A stretch of 13,862 bases of DNA. Origin: Cyrtobacter comes (GTDB lineage Bacteria > Pseudomonadota > Alphaproteobacteria > Rickettsiales > Midichloriaceae). The stretch is from positions 1 to 13,862 of the forward strand of contig NZ_JARGYT010000030.1 in assembly GCF_034470605.1 (NCBI RefSeq), in the 5' to 3' direction. This document shows, piece after piece, positions 7,363 through 13,862 of this stretch. Position 1 is the stretch's first letter. Each line of letters starts with the position of its first letter. The notes beneath the pieces were generated by a model. That model saw only the letters and a program-made list of their open reading frames with translations. It was not told the origin of the DNA and did not search any database. Made by a program: the position numbers and the translations under genes.

Positions 7363-7936
7363 TATAGGTAACGCAGCGGTTATGGATATTTCCGAAGATG
7401 ATTTTTGTCTTGGTAGTAAGGATGCAAAAGTTGTTATAATTGAGTATTTTTCATTAACATGCCCGCATTGTGCGGAAATACATTCTGGACAAGATTCGAT
7501 ATTTGAGAGAATTAAGGAAAGGTATATAGATAAAGGAACCGTGCTTTATGTTAGTAGGCAGTTTCCTACAAATCTCCCTTCATTAAAAGCAGCAATGCTA
7601 ACATATTGTAGACGAGATAAGTATTTTGATTTTGTGAAGGCGCTTCTTACATCTCAATCTATATGGGCATTTTTCTCTGATTATGAAAAAAGAATACTCA
7701 ATATAGCAAAATTATCTGGAATAAACGAAGATGATCTTCTAAATTGTATGAAAAATGAAGAGGTTGAGAGAAATATAATAGATGAAATGTATAAAACTAG
7801 TAATGAACTTAAAATAGATAGAACACCAGTTATGTTTATAAATGGTCTAGAAGTCAGTAATATATTTGATTTCAAAGAAATAGAGCTAAAAATAAAGCAA
7901 TCCATAATGGACCTTAAGTTGGAAGATGGAAAATAA
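7307..7936 (+). CDS. DsbA-family thiol-disulfide oxidoreductase, secreted
   Basis: This is a thioredoxin-fold protein that forms or shuffles disulfides in exported proteins in the periplasm. The first 23 residues look like a Sec signal peptide: a basic start, the hydrophobic GFLIFLYILLP, and a GNA cleavage site. After it EYFSLTCPHCAEIH carries the CPHC active site (Cys52, Cys55), as in E. coli DsbA. A helical insert follows, then TPVMFING with the cis-Pro at Pro174, then the final strand and helix. The mature length (about 186 residues) fits the family. Cys34, Cys101 and Cys147 are additional to the active site. Starts at codons 3 and 6 are equally possible. Secreted surface proteins or flagellar parts could be substrates; no DsbB partner is in the window. 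Confidence 0.87.
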   Translation: MQMRLMRGFLIFLYILLPNIGNAAVMDISEDDFCLGSKDAKVVIIEYFSLTCPHCAEIHSGQDSIFERIKERYIDKGTVLYVSRQFPTNLPSLKAAMLTYCRRDKYFDFVKALLTSQSIWAFFSDYEKRILNIAKLSGINEDDLLNCMKNEEVERNIIDEMYKTSNELKIDRTPVMFINGLEVSNIFDFKEIELKIKQSIMDLKLEDGK

Positions 7937-8026
7937 TACAGTTTTATAACATGATGAACTTAATAATTAAATCCTAACAACTCTACGTTGTTGCGTTACC
8001 TCTATCTAGCTATAGGTGTCTAAATT

Positions 8027-8088
8027 ATATAACTAAAGCTGTATAAAATGATTATATAGCAATTCATTTTACTACACTTAACTCAATG
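8027..8088 (-). repeat. 62-bp dispersed intergenic repeat, right inverted copy
   Basis: The reverse complement matches 144-205 at 55 of 62 positions with no gap. It lies downstream of the dsbA-like gene. The two copies form an inverted pair that brackets about 7.8 kb. Confidence 0.85.
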
Positions 8089-8144
8089 ATAACTAAAGTA
8101 TTTCCAAAGTTAGCTATGTAACTCTTTTATTGTTATTTAGATAT

Positions 8145-8207
8145 AAAAAAATACTATTATTATTGTTAAGTTATGCGTTGTAAACTAATTGCTACTTAAC
8201 AATAATA
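8145..8207 (-). terminator. probable intrinsic terminator of the tRNA-Lys transcript
   Basis: The arms 8158-8171 and 8194-8207 form a perfect 14-bp stem with a 22-nt loop. Read on the minus strand, the stem is followed after 6 nt by seven T (8151-8145). It lies about 180 nt downstream of tRNA-Lys, and no other minus-strand gene is nearby. The stem is AT-rich, so termination may be partial. Confidence 0.5.
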
Positions 8208-8265
8208 GATGCATCTCAACATAAAATCTGTGATGTATTTATATATATAGCACACATAATTCACA

Positions 8266-8288
8266 ATTAGTACAATCACTGTACTAAT
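8266..8288. other. 9-bp hairpin between tRNA-Lys and its presumed terminator
   Basis: attagtaca (8266-8274) and tgtactaat (8280-8288) pair perfectly around the 5-nt loop atcac. With no T-run on either side it is not an intrinsic terminator. It could be a processing site, or part of a small RNA on the minus strand ending at the 8145-8207 terminator. Confidence 0.4.
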
Positions 8289-8384
8289 ATTCATTGTATA
8301 CACTAATCAATTAAAGCTATTGCTATTTAAATATATCTTAACTTACTAACTATCTCACTTCTTCTCATCTATTGGAAAAGAAAG

Positions 8385-8457
8385 CGATCCCGACAGGATT
8401 CGAACCTGTGACCTACTGATTAAAAGTCAGTTGCTCTACCAGCTGAGCTACGGGATC
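8385..8457 (-). tRNA. tRNA-Lys (anticodon TTT)
   Basis: On the minus strand all parts of the cloverleaf are present: acceptor GATCCCG paired with CGGGATC, D-arm GCTC/GAGC, anticodon stem ACTGA/TCAGT with loop CTTTTAA (anticodon TTT), variable loop AGGTC, and T-arm ACAGG/CCTGT with TTCGAAT. It is 73 nt without CCA; the next genomic bases are CTT, so the CCA must be added by the CCA enzyme. The discriminator base is G, whereas bacterial tRNA-Lys usually has A. Confidence 0.97.
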
Positions 8458-9422
8458 AAAGAAAAAAACAACCCTACCACAAAGAAGAGATGGTAGTTAA
8501 ATCATGAAAAACCACACAAAGAAAAGCTATCCCAAAATCGTTTTTCAAGAACCTAGACGATACTAGTTACACACAATTGCACTAATTTACAAGAATAATT
8601 TTTGACTAATTACGTAATTAATGAAAAATTAATTGAAATAAACTGTGTGATGGAAAATAAAATAGTAAAAATGAGGCTATTTGTTACTGCTACAAATATA
8701 TCAGCTAGCGCTTGTGATACTTTTTAGTCAATATAACAATCTTAAACTAAAGCGCCAGTAGAGCAATGTTACCAAAGTAATATTCATTTCAATTCGAGGC
8801 TGCCTAATAAAAGCCACTTAATAAAAGAGGGGGAAAATCGTGAATTGTCTAGCGAGTGTATATTAAATAAAAATGTCATTGATATGACAATAAGATCTAG
8901 CATGATATCAAACTACTGTTGAAGCTTTATTTTGAGTAGGAATCTAATTTCCACCACTTATAACATTGAACCAATATATGAAGGGCTTAAAAAGAGATTT
9001 GATAATTAAAAATTTTACTTATTTTGTATGAAACAATGTTAAAAAGGTGTTTAAAATTCACATTAAAACTTCTTAAAAATCATACCTTTTAAATAGATGT
9101 ACTACAGCAACCATAAGAAGGGATGTTTTTTAAACATTCTTTCAACAACTTCATAAGTTCAGATTATAAATCTCTTTGATATTGTTAAATTCATAGTCAA
9201 ACGCCTAATAACGCTATCTCCTAAATACTGTAACCATTTAAGAAACTGTTAAAAACTTTTCAAAACCTCAAAAAGGCTAGTTTATTAACAAACAAGAATC
9301 AAAAAGGTTTTATAATATATATTAGTTATTTACTCTTTGCTTAAATCAACAACTGCGGCATATTTCTCTTATGGATATAATTTAGCAAACACATTGACAT
9401 AGATAAAATTATATCAAAGCAT
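8458..9422. other. 965-nt gap without a gene
   Basis: I see no ORF, RNA gene or recognisable pseudogene here. A perfect 14-bp palindrome TAATTACGTAATTA lies at 8607-8620. It is followed by a 7-bp hairpin (8616-8622 with 8628-8634), which gives a compact symmetric block about 150 nt upstream of tRNA-Lys. From about 9040 to 9310 the words gttaaaaa and aaaaagg recur. The gap ends with a consensus TTGACA at 9394-9399. Confidence 0.5.
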
Positions 9423-9869
9423 ATGATTTTGTTTATGTTATTGTTTACAATGGAAAAGTATGCTGATCCTTTTATTTTAAAACCATATTTAGCGGATCTA
9501 CTGAATAAATGTAATTACCCGTTAAATATTGGGGATGTAATGGGAATGCTAGATAGGTCTATTACTAGAGCTTCTCATAACGATCTAATAAACGATGCAC
9601 GTGGTATCGATCTTCCTCATGGGAAATATGTCAGTGCTGTAATGGGTGTTCGTGTAATTACAGAAGAGTTCTTTAACTATTTTGAAAATCCAGTGAATTA
9701 TCCTATACAAAGCAAAGATGAGATGTTGAAGGCCCTGGAATGTGTAACACAATTTCGTCTAATAGGAGAACTCGATACTGCTAATTGCACAGAAGATACT
9801 AATAACCATGATTGTGCTACGGAGGTAGATTGTCAGCAGCATGATGTGAGCTGTGAATTAGTAATCTAG
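9423..9869 (+). CDS. hypothetical protein (148 aa), orphan
   Basis: I do not recognise this protein. The start is uncertain. An in-frame ATG at 9450 (MEKYADPFILK) gives 139 residues and a more soluble N-terminus, and a TATGAT at 9422-9427 could be the -10 of a promoter that only fits the later start. The middle is a mixed, folded-looking sequence (LLNKCNYPLNIGDVMGMLDR, ITEEFFNYFENPVNYPI). The last 30 residues hold four Cys and two His (C-x8-C-x5-C-x6-C), which could bind a metal or form disulfides if exported. No signal peptide is clear. It stands alone, with about 390 nt to rpoH. Codon use resembles its neighbours. Confidence 0.65.
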   Translation: MILFMLLFTMEKYADPFILKPYLADLLNKCNYPLNIGDVMGMLDRSITRASHNDLINDARGIDLPHGKYVSAVMGVRVITEEFFNYFENPVNYPIQSKDEMLKALECVTQFRLIGELDTANCTEDTNNHDCATEVDCQQHDVSCELVI

Positions 9870-9978
9870 TTGATGCAGCTTTACATATTAAAGTTATATA
9901 ATTTATAGCATTTAGCTGGAATATCTGTGAACGTGATGTTATACGCTAAAAATTGTAGTGGTAATTTAGCACTCGTTT

Positions 9979-10095
9979 ATGGGTATCTGGCTAAAATACG
10001 GAATTATAGTGATGTTTAGTTGTGCTTGCAGCTTTTTGAGTGCTGCATTTGTATCAGATCTTGATTATCTAAAATCTCACAACGTGCTAAATTAA
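9979..10095 (+). CDS. possible 38-aa small protein with an N-terminal hydrophobic segment
   Basis: The ORF encodes a short basic start (MGIWLKYG), a hydrophobic stretch with two Cys (IIVMFSCACSFLSAAFV) and a polar tail ending LKSHNVLN. It resembles a signal peptide or a single-span microprotein. An in-frame TAG lies just upstream (9967-9969), so it is not the tail of something longer. There is no Shine-Dalgarno. It could be chance in this spacer. Confidence 0.22.
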   Translation: MGIWLKYGIIVMFSCACSFLSAAFVSDLDYLKSHNVLN

Positions 10096-10194
10096 CTATG
10101 ATGTTGTATTTATGTTAATTTTTCCTATTTCAGCTATAGTTTCTTGAATTTGCTAGCTGTGGTTTTTAATTATGGGTTATGGCGTAACTTTGGC

Positions 10195-10223
10195 TTGAAC
10201 ACAGTATTAAATTAGCATATGAT
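10195..10223 (+). promoter_or_regulatory. sigma-70-type promoter of rpoH
   Basis: TTGAAC (10195-10200), a spacer of exactly 17 nt and TATGAT (10218-10223) give a near-consensus pair. Transcription would start about 27 nt before the rpoH ATG, so the leader is short and leaves little room for an RNA thermometer. Confidence 0.6.
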
Positions 10224-10256
10224 CCTGCACATAGGGGTTTATGTGGTTATATTCGT

Positions 10257-11045
10257 ATGAGTTTAGTACCTGCGTATACTTCTGATCTTTCTGCTTATAT
10301 TGCAAAGGTCAGTGAATTCCCTCTTTTATCTAAGGAGGAAGAGGATGTATTGGCTAAAAAGTTTAAATCGGATGGTGATGTAAAGGCTGCTCATATGCTT
10401 GTTACTTCTCATTTGAGGTTGGTGGTAAAGATAGCCCTAACCTTTCGTAGCTATAATGTATCAATGCAAGATGCTATATCAGAGGGAAATATAGGGCTGA
10501 TGAGAGCTGTTAGAGGGTTTGATTATTCTTTGGGAAATAGGCTCTCAACGTATGCAATGTGGTGGATAAAGGCCGCAATACAATCATATATACTAAGGTG
10601 TTGGTCCGCTCTAAAAGTTGGTTCTTCTACTCTTCAGAAGAGACTTTTTTTTAGCTTGGGTAAGATAGAAGATATGGAAAAGAGGGCCAAGGGCGTTAGT
10701 GTTAAGGATATGGAGCTTGCTGGGCCGAATACTGTTTCATATATGGGAGATCTTATAGGTGATGACCAACTAACTGTTGGTGATACTATAAGCGATGATA
10801 CTGATTGTGAAAATTTTGTTTTAGATAAAATTGATAATTTTAAGAACAAAAAAAAGCTCGAAGGTGCGTTGGTTACGCTTTCTACTAGAGAGAGGGATAT
10901 ACTTGTCAATAGGTATTCTGAAACCCCAATGACATTAGGTGAATTAGGTGAGAAGTATTCTATCTCTAAGGAGAGGGTAAGGCAAATAGAGAGCAGGGCT
11001 ATCACAACAATCAGAGATGAAATTCTTAAGGGGAAAGTATGTTGA
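10257..11045 (+). CDS. rpoH: RNA polymerase heat-shock sigma factor, RpoH type (sigma-32)
   Basis: It directs RNA polymerase to heat-shock and proteostasis genes. Region 1.2 is visible at 10-35 (LSAYIAKVSEFPLLSKEEED). Region 2 runs from 44 to about 113 with HLRLVVKIA, the core-binding ISEGNIGLMRAV and the promoter-melting STYAMWWIKAAIQSYIL. The RpoH box is at about 127-135 (QKRLFFSLGK), diagnostic against RpoD. Region 4 has the helix-turn-helix at about 226-246 (LGELGEKYSISKERVRQIE). At 262 residues it is 20-40 shorter than usual; the loss falls in region 3, where the RpoH box runs straight into EKRAKGVSVKDMELAGPN. The ATG is supported by the conserved N-terminus; there is no Shine-Dalgarno. 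It is monocistronic as far as visible. Confidence 0.93.
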   Translation: MSLVPAYTSDLSAYIAKVSEFPLLSKEEEDVLAKKFKSDGDVKAAHMLVTSHLRLVVKIALTFRSYNVSMQDAISEGNIGLMRAVRGFDYSLGNRLSTYAMWWIKAAIQSYILRCWSALKVGSSTLQKRLFFSLGKIEDMEKRAKGVSVKDMELAGPNTVSYMGDLIGDDQLTVGDTISDDTDCENFVLDKIDNFKNKKKLEGALVTLSTRERDILVNRYSETPMTLGELGEKYSISKERVRQIESRAITTIRDEILKGKVC

Positions 11046-11797
11046 TAAAAACATTCCCAACAAACTATATGTATCAACCTCTATTTATTTAGAGATCTTC
11101 AGGATTGGGTTATGTATAATGAGTTAAACTGAATTATCATAGATATAAGCGGTAATATAGCTATGTCAGTATAAAACGTCATATAAAATAGGAGTTAAGA
11201 AGTTAGAGCAATTATTGCGCCATTTGATACTATCTTAGCTATATTACTTGCCATCTACGCCACCTCAAATAAAACAGCTATATCATGTATATCCATCACT
11301 TAGTTTGGCGGCGAAATCTAATCATTTAATGTTTTGTTAAATAATAAAATGATTATACAAAAAGCTGTCCATGCTTTAGTTATATATTGAGAGCTTTCTA
11401 TGCCACTCAAACAACATCCACTATAAGGCTCTATCCACCACAATATTTGCATATGTAGGAATGCCAAATTTTTAAAGCACACTTCCACCAGCTCTCACCA
11501 TTTTCTACCAAGCATCTCTACCAATTCTTATTTATAAACATTATGTTTGCCTTAATTAGGTCAGTTTTAGGCTCATATAGAATTGCTGGTAATTATACAT
11601 ATGTGGTATATTCAACCGGTGATTGATGGCCGGTTTAGAAATCAGGGCACAGATCTTTCTAATAAAAAATATCTCTAGGTGAAATAGTGTCTAAAGAATT
11701 ATGTTTAGCGTGCTCGGCATTGTTTATGACTTATACAGAGCTGCCAGTAATGATACATATGGAGTAAATCTTCTTAACTTTCTACTTTACAGATAAT
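11046..11797. other. 752-nt gap without a gene
   Basis: No credible ORF or RNA gene. Just at the rpoH stop, gttgata (11041-11047) can pair with tatcaac (11072-11078), a weak candidate terminator. aaccgg (11614-11619) pairs with ccggtt (11630-11635) around a 10-nt loop, the most GC-rich hairpin in the gap. From 11400 to 11560 the plus strand is markedly poor in G relative to C, as in minus-strand genes here, so a decayed minus-strand gene is possible. I could not recognise one. Confidence 0.45.
11344..11385 (+). repeat. degenerate, rearranged relative of the 62-bp repeat
   Basis: It contains ataaaatgattata, identical to part of the right copy, followed after about 15 nt by gctttagttatat, identical to the reverse complement of that copy's other end. 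The two parts therefore have opposite orientation relative to the intact copies. Short AT-rich matches make this weak. Confidence 0.3.
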
Positions 11798-13795
11798 ATG
11801 AAACAAGGCGTACAAAAGGATAATCAAGCGGTCGCTGATCAATCTCAGGGTTCTGCATCTTATGAGACAGAAGGGAGCTTAGATAGTTTTGTATCTCTTT
11901 CACCAGAAGATGATACAACGCTAGATGATAGTGCACATAACGGCGCTGATGATAATGATATGGGATCTTTTGTTCTGGCTCATGATCCTACGGAGCTGCA
12001 AAAGGAAGACATGAATAGGACCACTTTACTCCAAGCATCGCATAAATTAGGCGAGATCCTTGAGGAATTTGGTTATGTAGGGTATTCTGGAAAGCGTGCA
12101 TATGAAGCTCTTGGTAATGTAACGTCAGAAGCAGAAGCATGTGCTGAATTAGCAAGACAAATGCCAGGCTTGATAAGCTTATTGGGCAAACTCATTAAGG
12201 ATGTAGCATCGCTTCCAAATGAGGTTGGTAGCATTAATACCATTTTAGCAAAAATAACAAGGGCTGTAAGTGAGCGGCAAAAGTTATTAAGGCAAGTATC
12301 TATTGCAGAGAAAGAGAGAGATACATCATCGAGAAGAATGATCGCCAAAGAGCAAGAATGTAATCAATTAGCAAAAGAAAATCATCGCTTAAAAGTACAG
12401 TTAGATCAGCAAAAGCGAGGTGGGCATACTTTTATAAAAATTACTGATGGGTTGTCTGTATCATATAAGGAAAATGGGATGCAAACCGATCCAGAGCTAC
12501 CTGTATTAGATAATACAACTGAGACGAAAACCGATCCAACAACTAATAATACAGCTGCGACGCAAACCGATCCAGTAACTAATAATACAGCTAAGACACA
12601 ACCAGCTCCAGCAACTAAGTATGCAGGAACTCAAACTGCTAATGTGAATATCAATAACGCCCGTTTAGCCATGTTACTTGATCAGCAAAATAATAAAGAT
12701 AAGATGCTAGGAGTGACAGATGCATTAAACCAAGTATTGAGAGATAATAGAGAGTTTTTAGCGGGCCTGACATTAAAATTAGATATCTCTCTAGGGTTTT
12801 TACTGGCAAAACTGAAAAGCATTGCCGCAAGACCTATAGGAGAATACCACATAACTAACCAAGTTACAAAATATGCAGCTAACGCTTCATATGCATTACA
12901 ACCTTTATCATATATATTGCCGTATCTATTTTCTTTTGTTCATAAATTAACCGCGCCACATACTATTACAACGGAAGCATTTGATGAATTTGCCAAGAAG
13001 ACAGCAATAAATTTCGTTACAGGGCAATTAACTGCCTACATTAGGCAATGTGTAGAAATACAATTCATAAAGTTTGTATCTAATAAATTTGCCCTAGCAA
13101 AACTTCCAACTTATTATGCATGCTATAAGCTTATATCAAGCTTTAAATCCTCAGAGAACATTAATAATTCTCAATTAATACTTGGTGTCGCAAGGCCACT
13201 GACTGTATTGGCATCTGTCATACATGCAGTAAATCCAGAATTAGTAAAAAATCAAACGGTCTCTTATGCCTTAGAAAAAGTAGCATTTATCGCTAATGTT
13301 CTTTCAACGTTTGCATATAATTACCACTTTTGCTCTAAGTATTTTTCATTTTTTAAAGATAGTTCTAGACTTTTAGATATTACATTTAAAAGCATTGTTA
13401 TACAATGTATGATTGTATCAATTATTGATTTGGGTACAGATAGCCAAAGTATGAGGCTTTTCAGCAAGTTAGGTATACTTGATAATATGGCGCGTTTATA
13501 TAAGTGGAGTACTGACCATGTTGCTCAGAGCTTGAACACGATAAGCGAAACTAAAAAATCTCTATGTACACAGGTAGCCAATGATACTAGCGCACTCAAA
13601 GATGATATGGAATTTTTATATAAGTTGAGTGCTGACTATGCGACTCAAGGCTTAGATATAATAAGTGAAACTACAAAATCTCTATATACACAGGCGGCGG
13701 ATTATGCTACTTGGGCAAAAGATAATGCAACATATGATAATATGGTATTTGTATGTAAGTACCTAGGCACTGTTAACAAAGGTTTTGCCAAATAA
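11798..13795 (+). CDS. large protein of unknown function with coiled coil, TQT-like array and hydrophobic segments (665 aa)
   Basis: I do not recognise this protein. Residues 1-75 are acidic and disordered-looking. Residues 76-155 are helical. Residues about 155-207 form a likely coiled coil (SERQKLLRQVSIAEKERD and on to LKVQLDQQ). Residues 228-285 are a disordered Thr/Asn/Pro tract with five evenly spaced MQT, TKT, TQT, TQP, TQT motifs. Residues 290-560 are mostly helical with several hydrophobic stretches (about 322-338, 364-383, 459-478, 493-508, 532-545), possibly membrane-inserted. Residues 567-651 hold two copies of a 40-45-residue unit (LYKxSxD...ISETxKSLxTQ). There is no signal peptide or Shine-Dalgarno. 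It is followed by another gene start 36 nt on. A secreted or membrane-associated host-interaction role is plausible but only inferred. Confidence 0.85.
   Translation: MKQGVQKDNQAVADQSQGSASYETEGSLDSFVSLSPEDDTTLDDSAHNGADDNDMGSFVLAHDPTELQKEDMNRTTLLQASHKLGEILEEFGYVGYSGKRAYEALGNVTSEAEACAELARQMPGLISLLGKLIKDVASLPNEVGSINTILAKITRAVSERQKLLRQVSIAEKERDTSSRRMIAKEQECNQLAKENHRLKVQLDQQKRGGHTFIKITDGLSVSYKENGMQTDPELPVLDNTTETKTDPTTNNTAATQTDPVTNNTAKTQPAPATKYAGTQTANVNINNARLAMLLDQQNNKDKMLGVTDALNQVLRDNREFLAGLTLKLDISLGFLLAKLKSIAARPIGEYHITNQVTKYAANASYALQPLSYILPYLFSFVHKLTAPHTITTEAFDEFAKKTAINFVTGQLTAYIRQCVEIQFIKFVSNKFALAKLPTYYACYKLISSFKSSENINNSQLILGVARPLTVLASVIHAVNPELVKNQTVSYALEKVAFIANVLSTFAYNYHFCSKYFSFFKDSSRLLDITFKSIVIQCMIVSIIDLGTDSQSMRLFSKLGILDNMARLYKWSTDHVAQSLNTISETKKSLCTQVANDTSALKDDMEFLYKLSADYATQGLDIISETTKSLYTQAADYATWAKDNATYDNMVFVCKYLGTVNKGFAK
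12485..12634 (+). repeat. 36-nt tandem repeat encoding the TQT-like tract
   Basis: Units start at 12530, 12566 and 12602, each beginning around accgatcca or its variant, with a period of 36 nt (12 codons). A diverged 45-nt unit precedes them (12485-12529) and the last unit is 33 nt. The shared core is actaataatacagct. Confidence 0.8.
13496..13750 (+). repeat. 120-nt tandem duplication at the 3' end of the 665-aa gene
   Basis: 13496-13615 and 13616-13750 are related copies with a 120-nt period (tataagt.gagt.ctgac... and gaaact..aaaatctctat.tacacagg). The second copy carries an additional 5-codon insertion near its end. Confidence 0.8.
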
Positions 13796-13818
13796 TGGAA
13801 AAGATGCAATATTATATT

Positions 13819-13823
13819 GGAGG
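13819..13823 (+). promoter_or_regulatory. canonical Shine-Dalgarno GGAGG
   Basis: GGAGG with an 8-nt spacer to the ATG at 13832. It is the only strong Shine-Dalgarno I see in the window, and it fixes that start. Confidence 0.7.
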
Positions 13824-13831
13824 CGATAAAT

Positions 13832-13862
13832 ATGGTATTTAGATGGATAAAAGGTTGTTTCC
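13832..13862 (+). CDS. start of a further gene, cut by the window edge
   Basis: Ten codons (MVFRWIKGCF) follow a well-placed GGAGG, 36 nt after the stop of the 665-aa gene, and the frame remains open at the edge. It probably belongs to the same transcript. The basic residues followed by a hydrophobic turn could begin a signal or membrane segment, but too little is visible to say more. Confidence 0.55.
   Translation, partial: MVFRWIKGCF

Noticed and set aside
7976..7992. 6-bp hairpin after the dsbA-like gene as a terminator
   Set aside because: The stem is short and no T-run follows, so there is no real support for termination.
8618..8632. TTAA-N7-TTAA, matching the CtrA full site of alphaproteobacteria
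   Set aside because: At this AT content a few such matches per window are expected by chance, and it is not next to a start codon.
8460..9420. Recurrent words such as gttaaaaa and aaaaagg as a possible CRISPR-like or iteron array
   Set aside because: The words are short, AT-rich and irregularly spaced, with no conserved repeat length.
10634..11077. 147-codon minus-strand frame opposite rpoH
   Set aside because: It is the shadow of a strongly conserved sigma factor, and its translation is low-complexity Ser/Leu.
13795..13842. 15-codon ORF overlapping the stop of the 665-aa gene (TAATG)
   Set aside because: It has no conserved look and overlaps the better start at 13832, which has the GGAGG.

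Overview
This is an AT-rich, gene-sparse stretch of a bacterial chromosome. The content points to an obligately intracellular alphaproteobacterium, most likely Rickettsiales. Supporting signs are short housekeeping proteins with alphaproteobacterial-looking sequence (Fmt, RpoH), long non-coding gaps, a DsbA-like oxidoreductase with a CPHC site, very large unrecognised repeat-bearing proteins, and almost no Shine-Dalgarno sequences. The two genes that look like fliK and flgD would suggest a flagellar-gene-bearing lineage such as Midichloriaceae. That placement is inference.

Layout from left to right: (1) 1-680: the edge of an IS630-like transposase, one copy of a 62-bp dispersed repeat, and a perfect 18-bp hairpin. 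(2) 684-4007, minus strand: a very large repeat-bearing protein whose frame is cut by a single TAA at 1185-1187 and then stays open for 166 codons. (3) 4339-5259, plus: fmt. It converges on (4) 7096-5289, minus: a two-gene unit, fliK-like then flgD-like, 5 nt apart. (5) 7120-7936, plus: a doubtful small membrane ORF and a secreted DsbA-like protein. (6) 7937-9420: an inverted copy of the 62-bp repeat, hairpins that could terminate the minus-strand transcript, tRNA-Lys(TTT), and about 900 nt without a gene. (7) 9423-9869: an orphan small protein. (8) 10195-11045: rpoH with a good sigma-70-type promoter. (9) 11046-11797: empty apart from a degenerate repeat-like segment. (10) 11798-13795: a second large unrecognised protein with a coiled coil, a disordered TQT-type repeat tract, hydrophobic segments and a C-terminal duplication. 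(11) the first 10 codons of another gene at the right edge, with a canonical GGAGG.

Functionally the window mixes core genes (formylation of initiator tRNA, heat-shock sigma factor, tRNA-Lys), envelope and secretion functions (DsbA-like, flagellar hook assembly) and two large lineage-specific proteins that could face the host. The most notable observations are the stop codon inside a tandem-repeat unit of the left large gene, the regular TQT-like array in the right large protein, and the isolated fliK-flgD pair with no hook gene after it.
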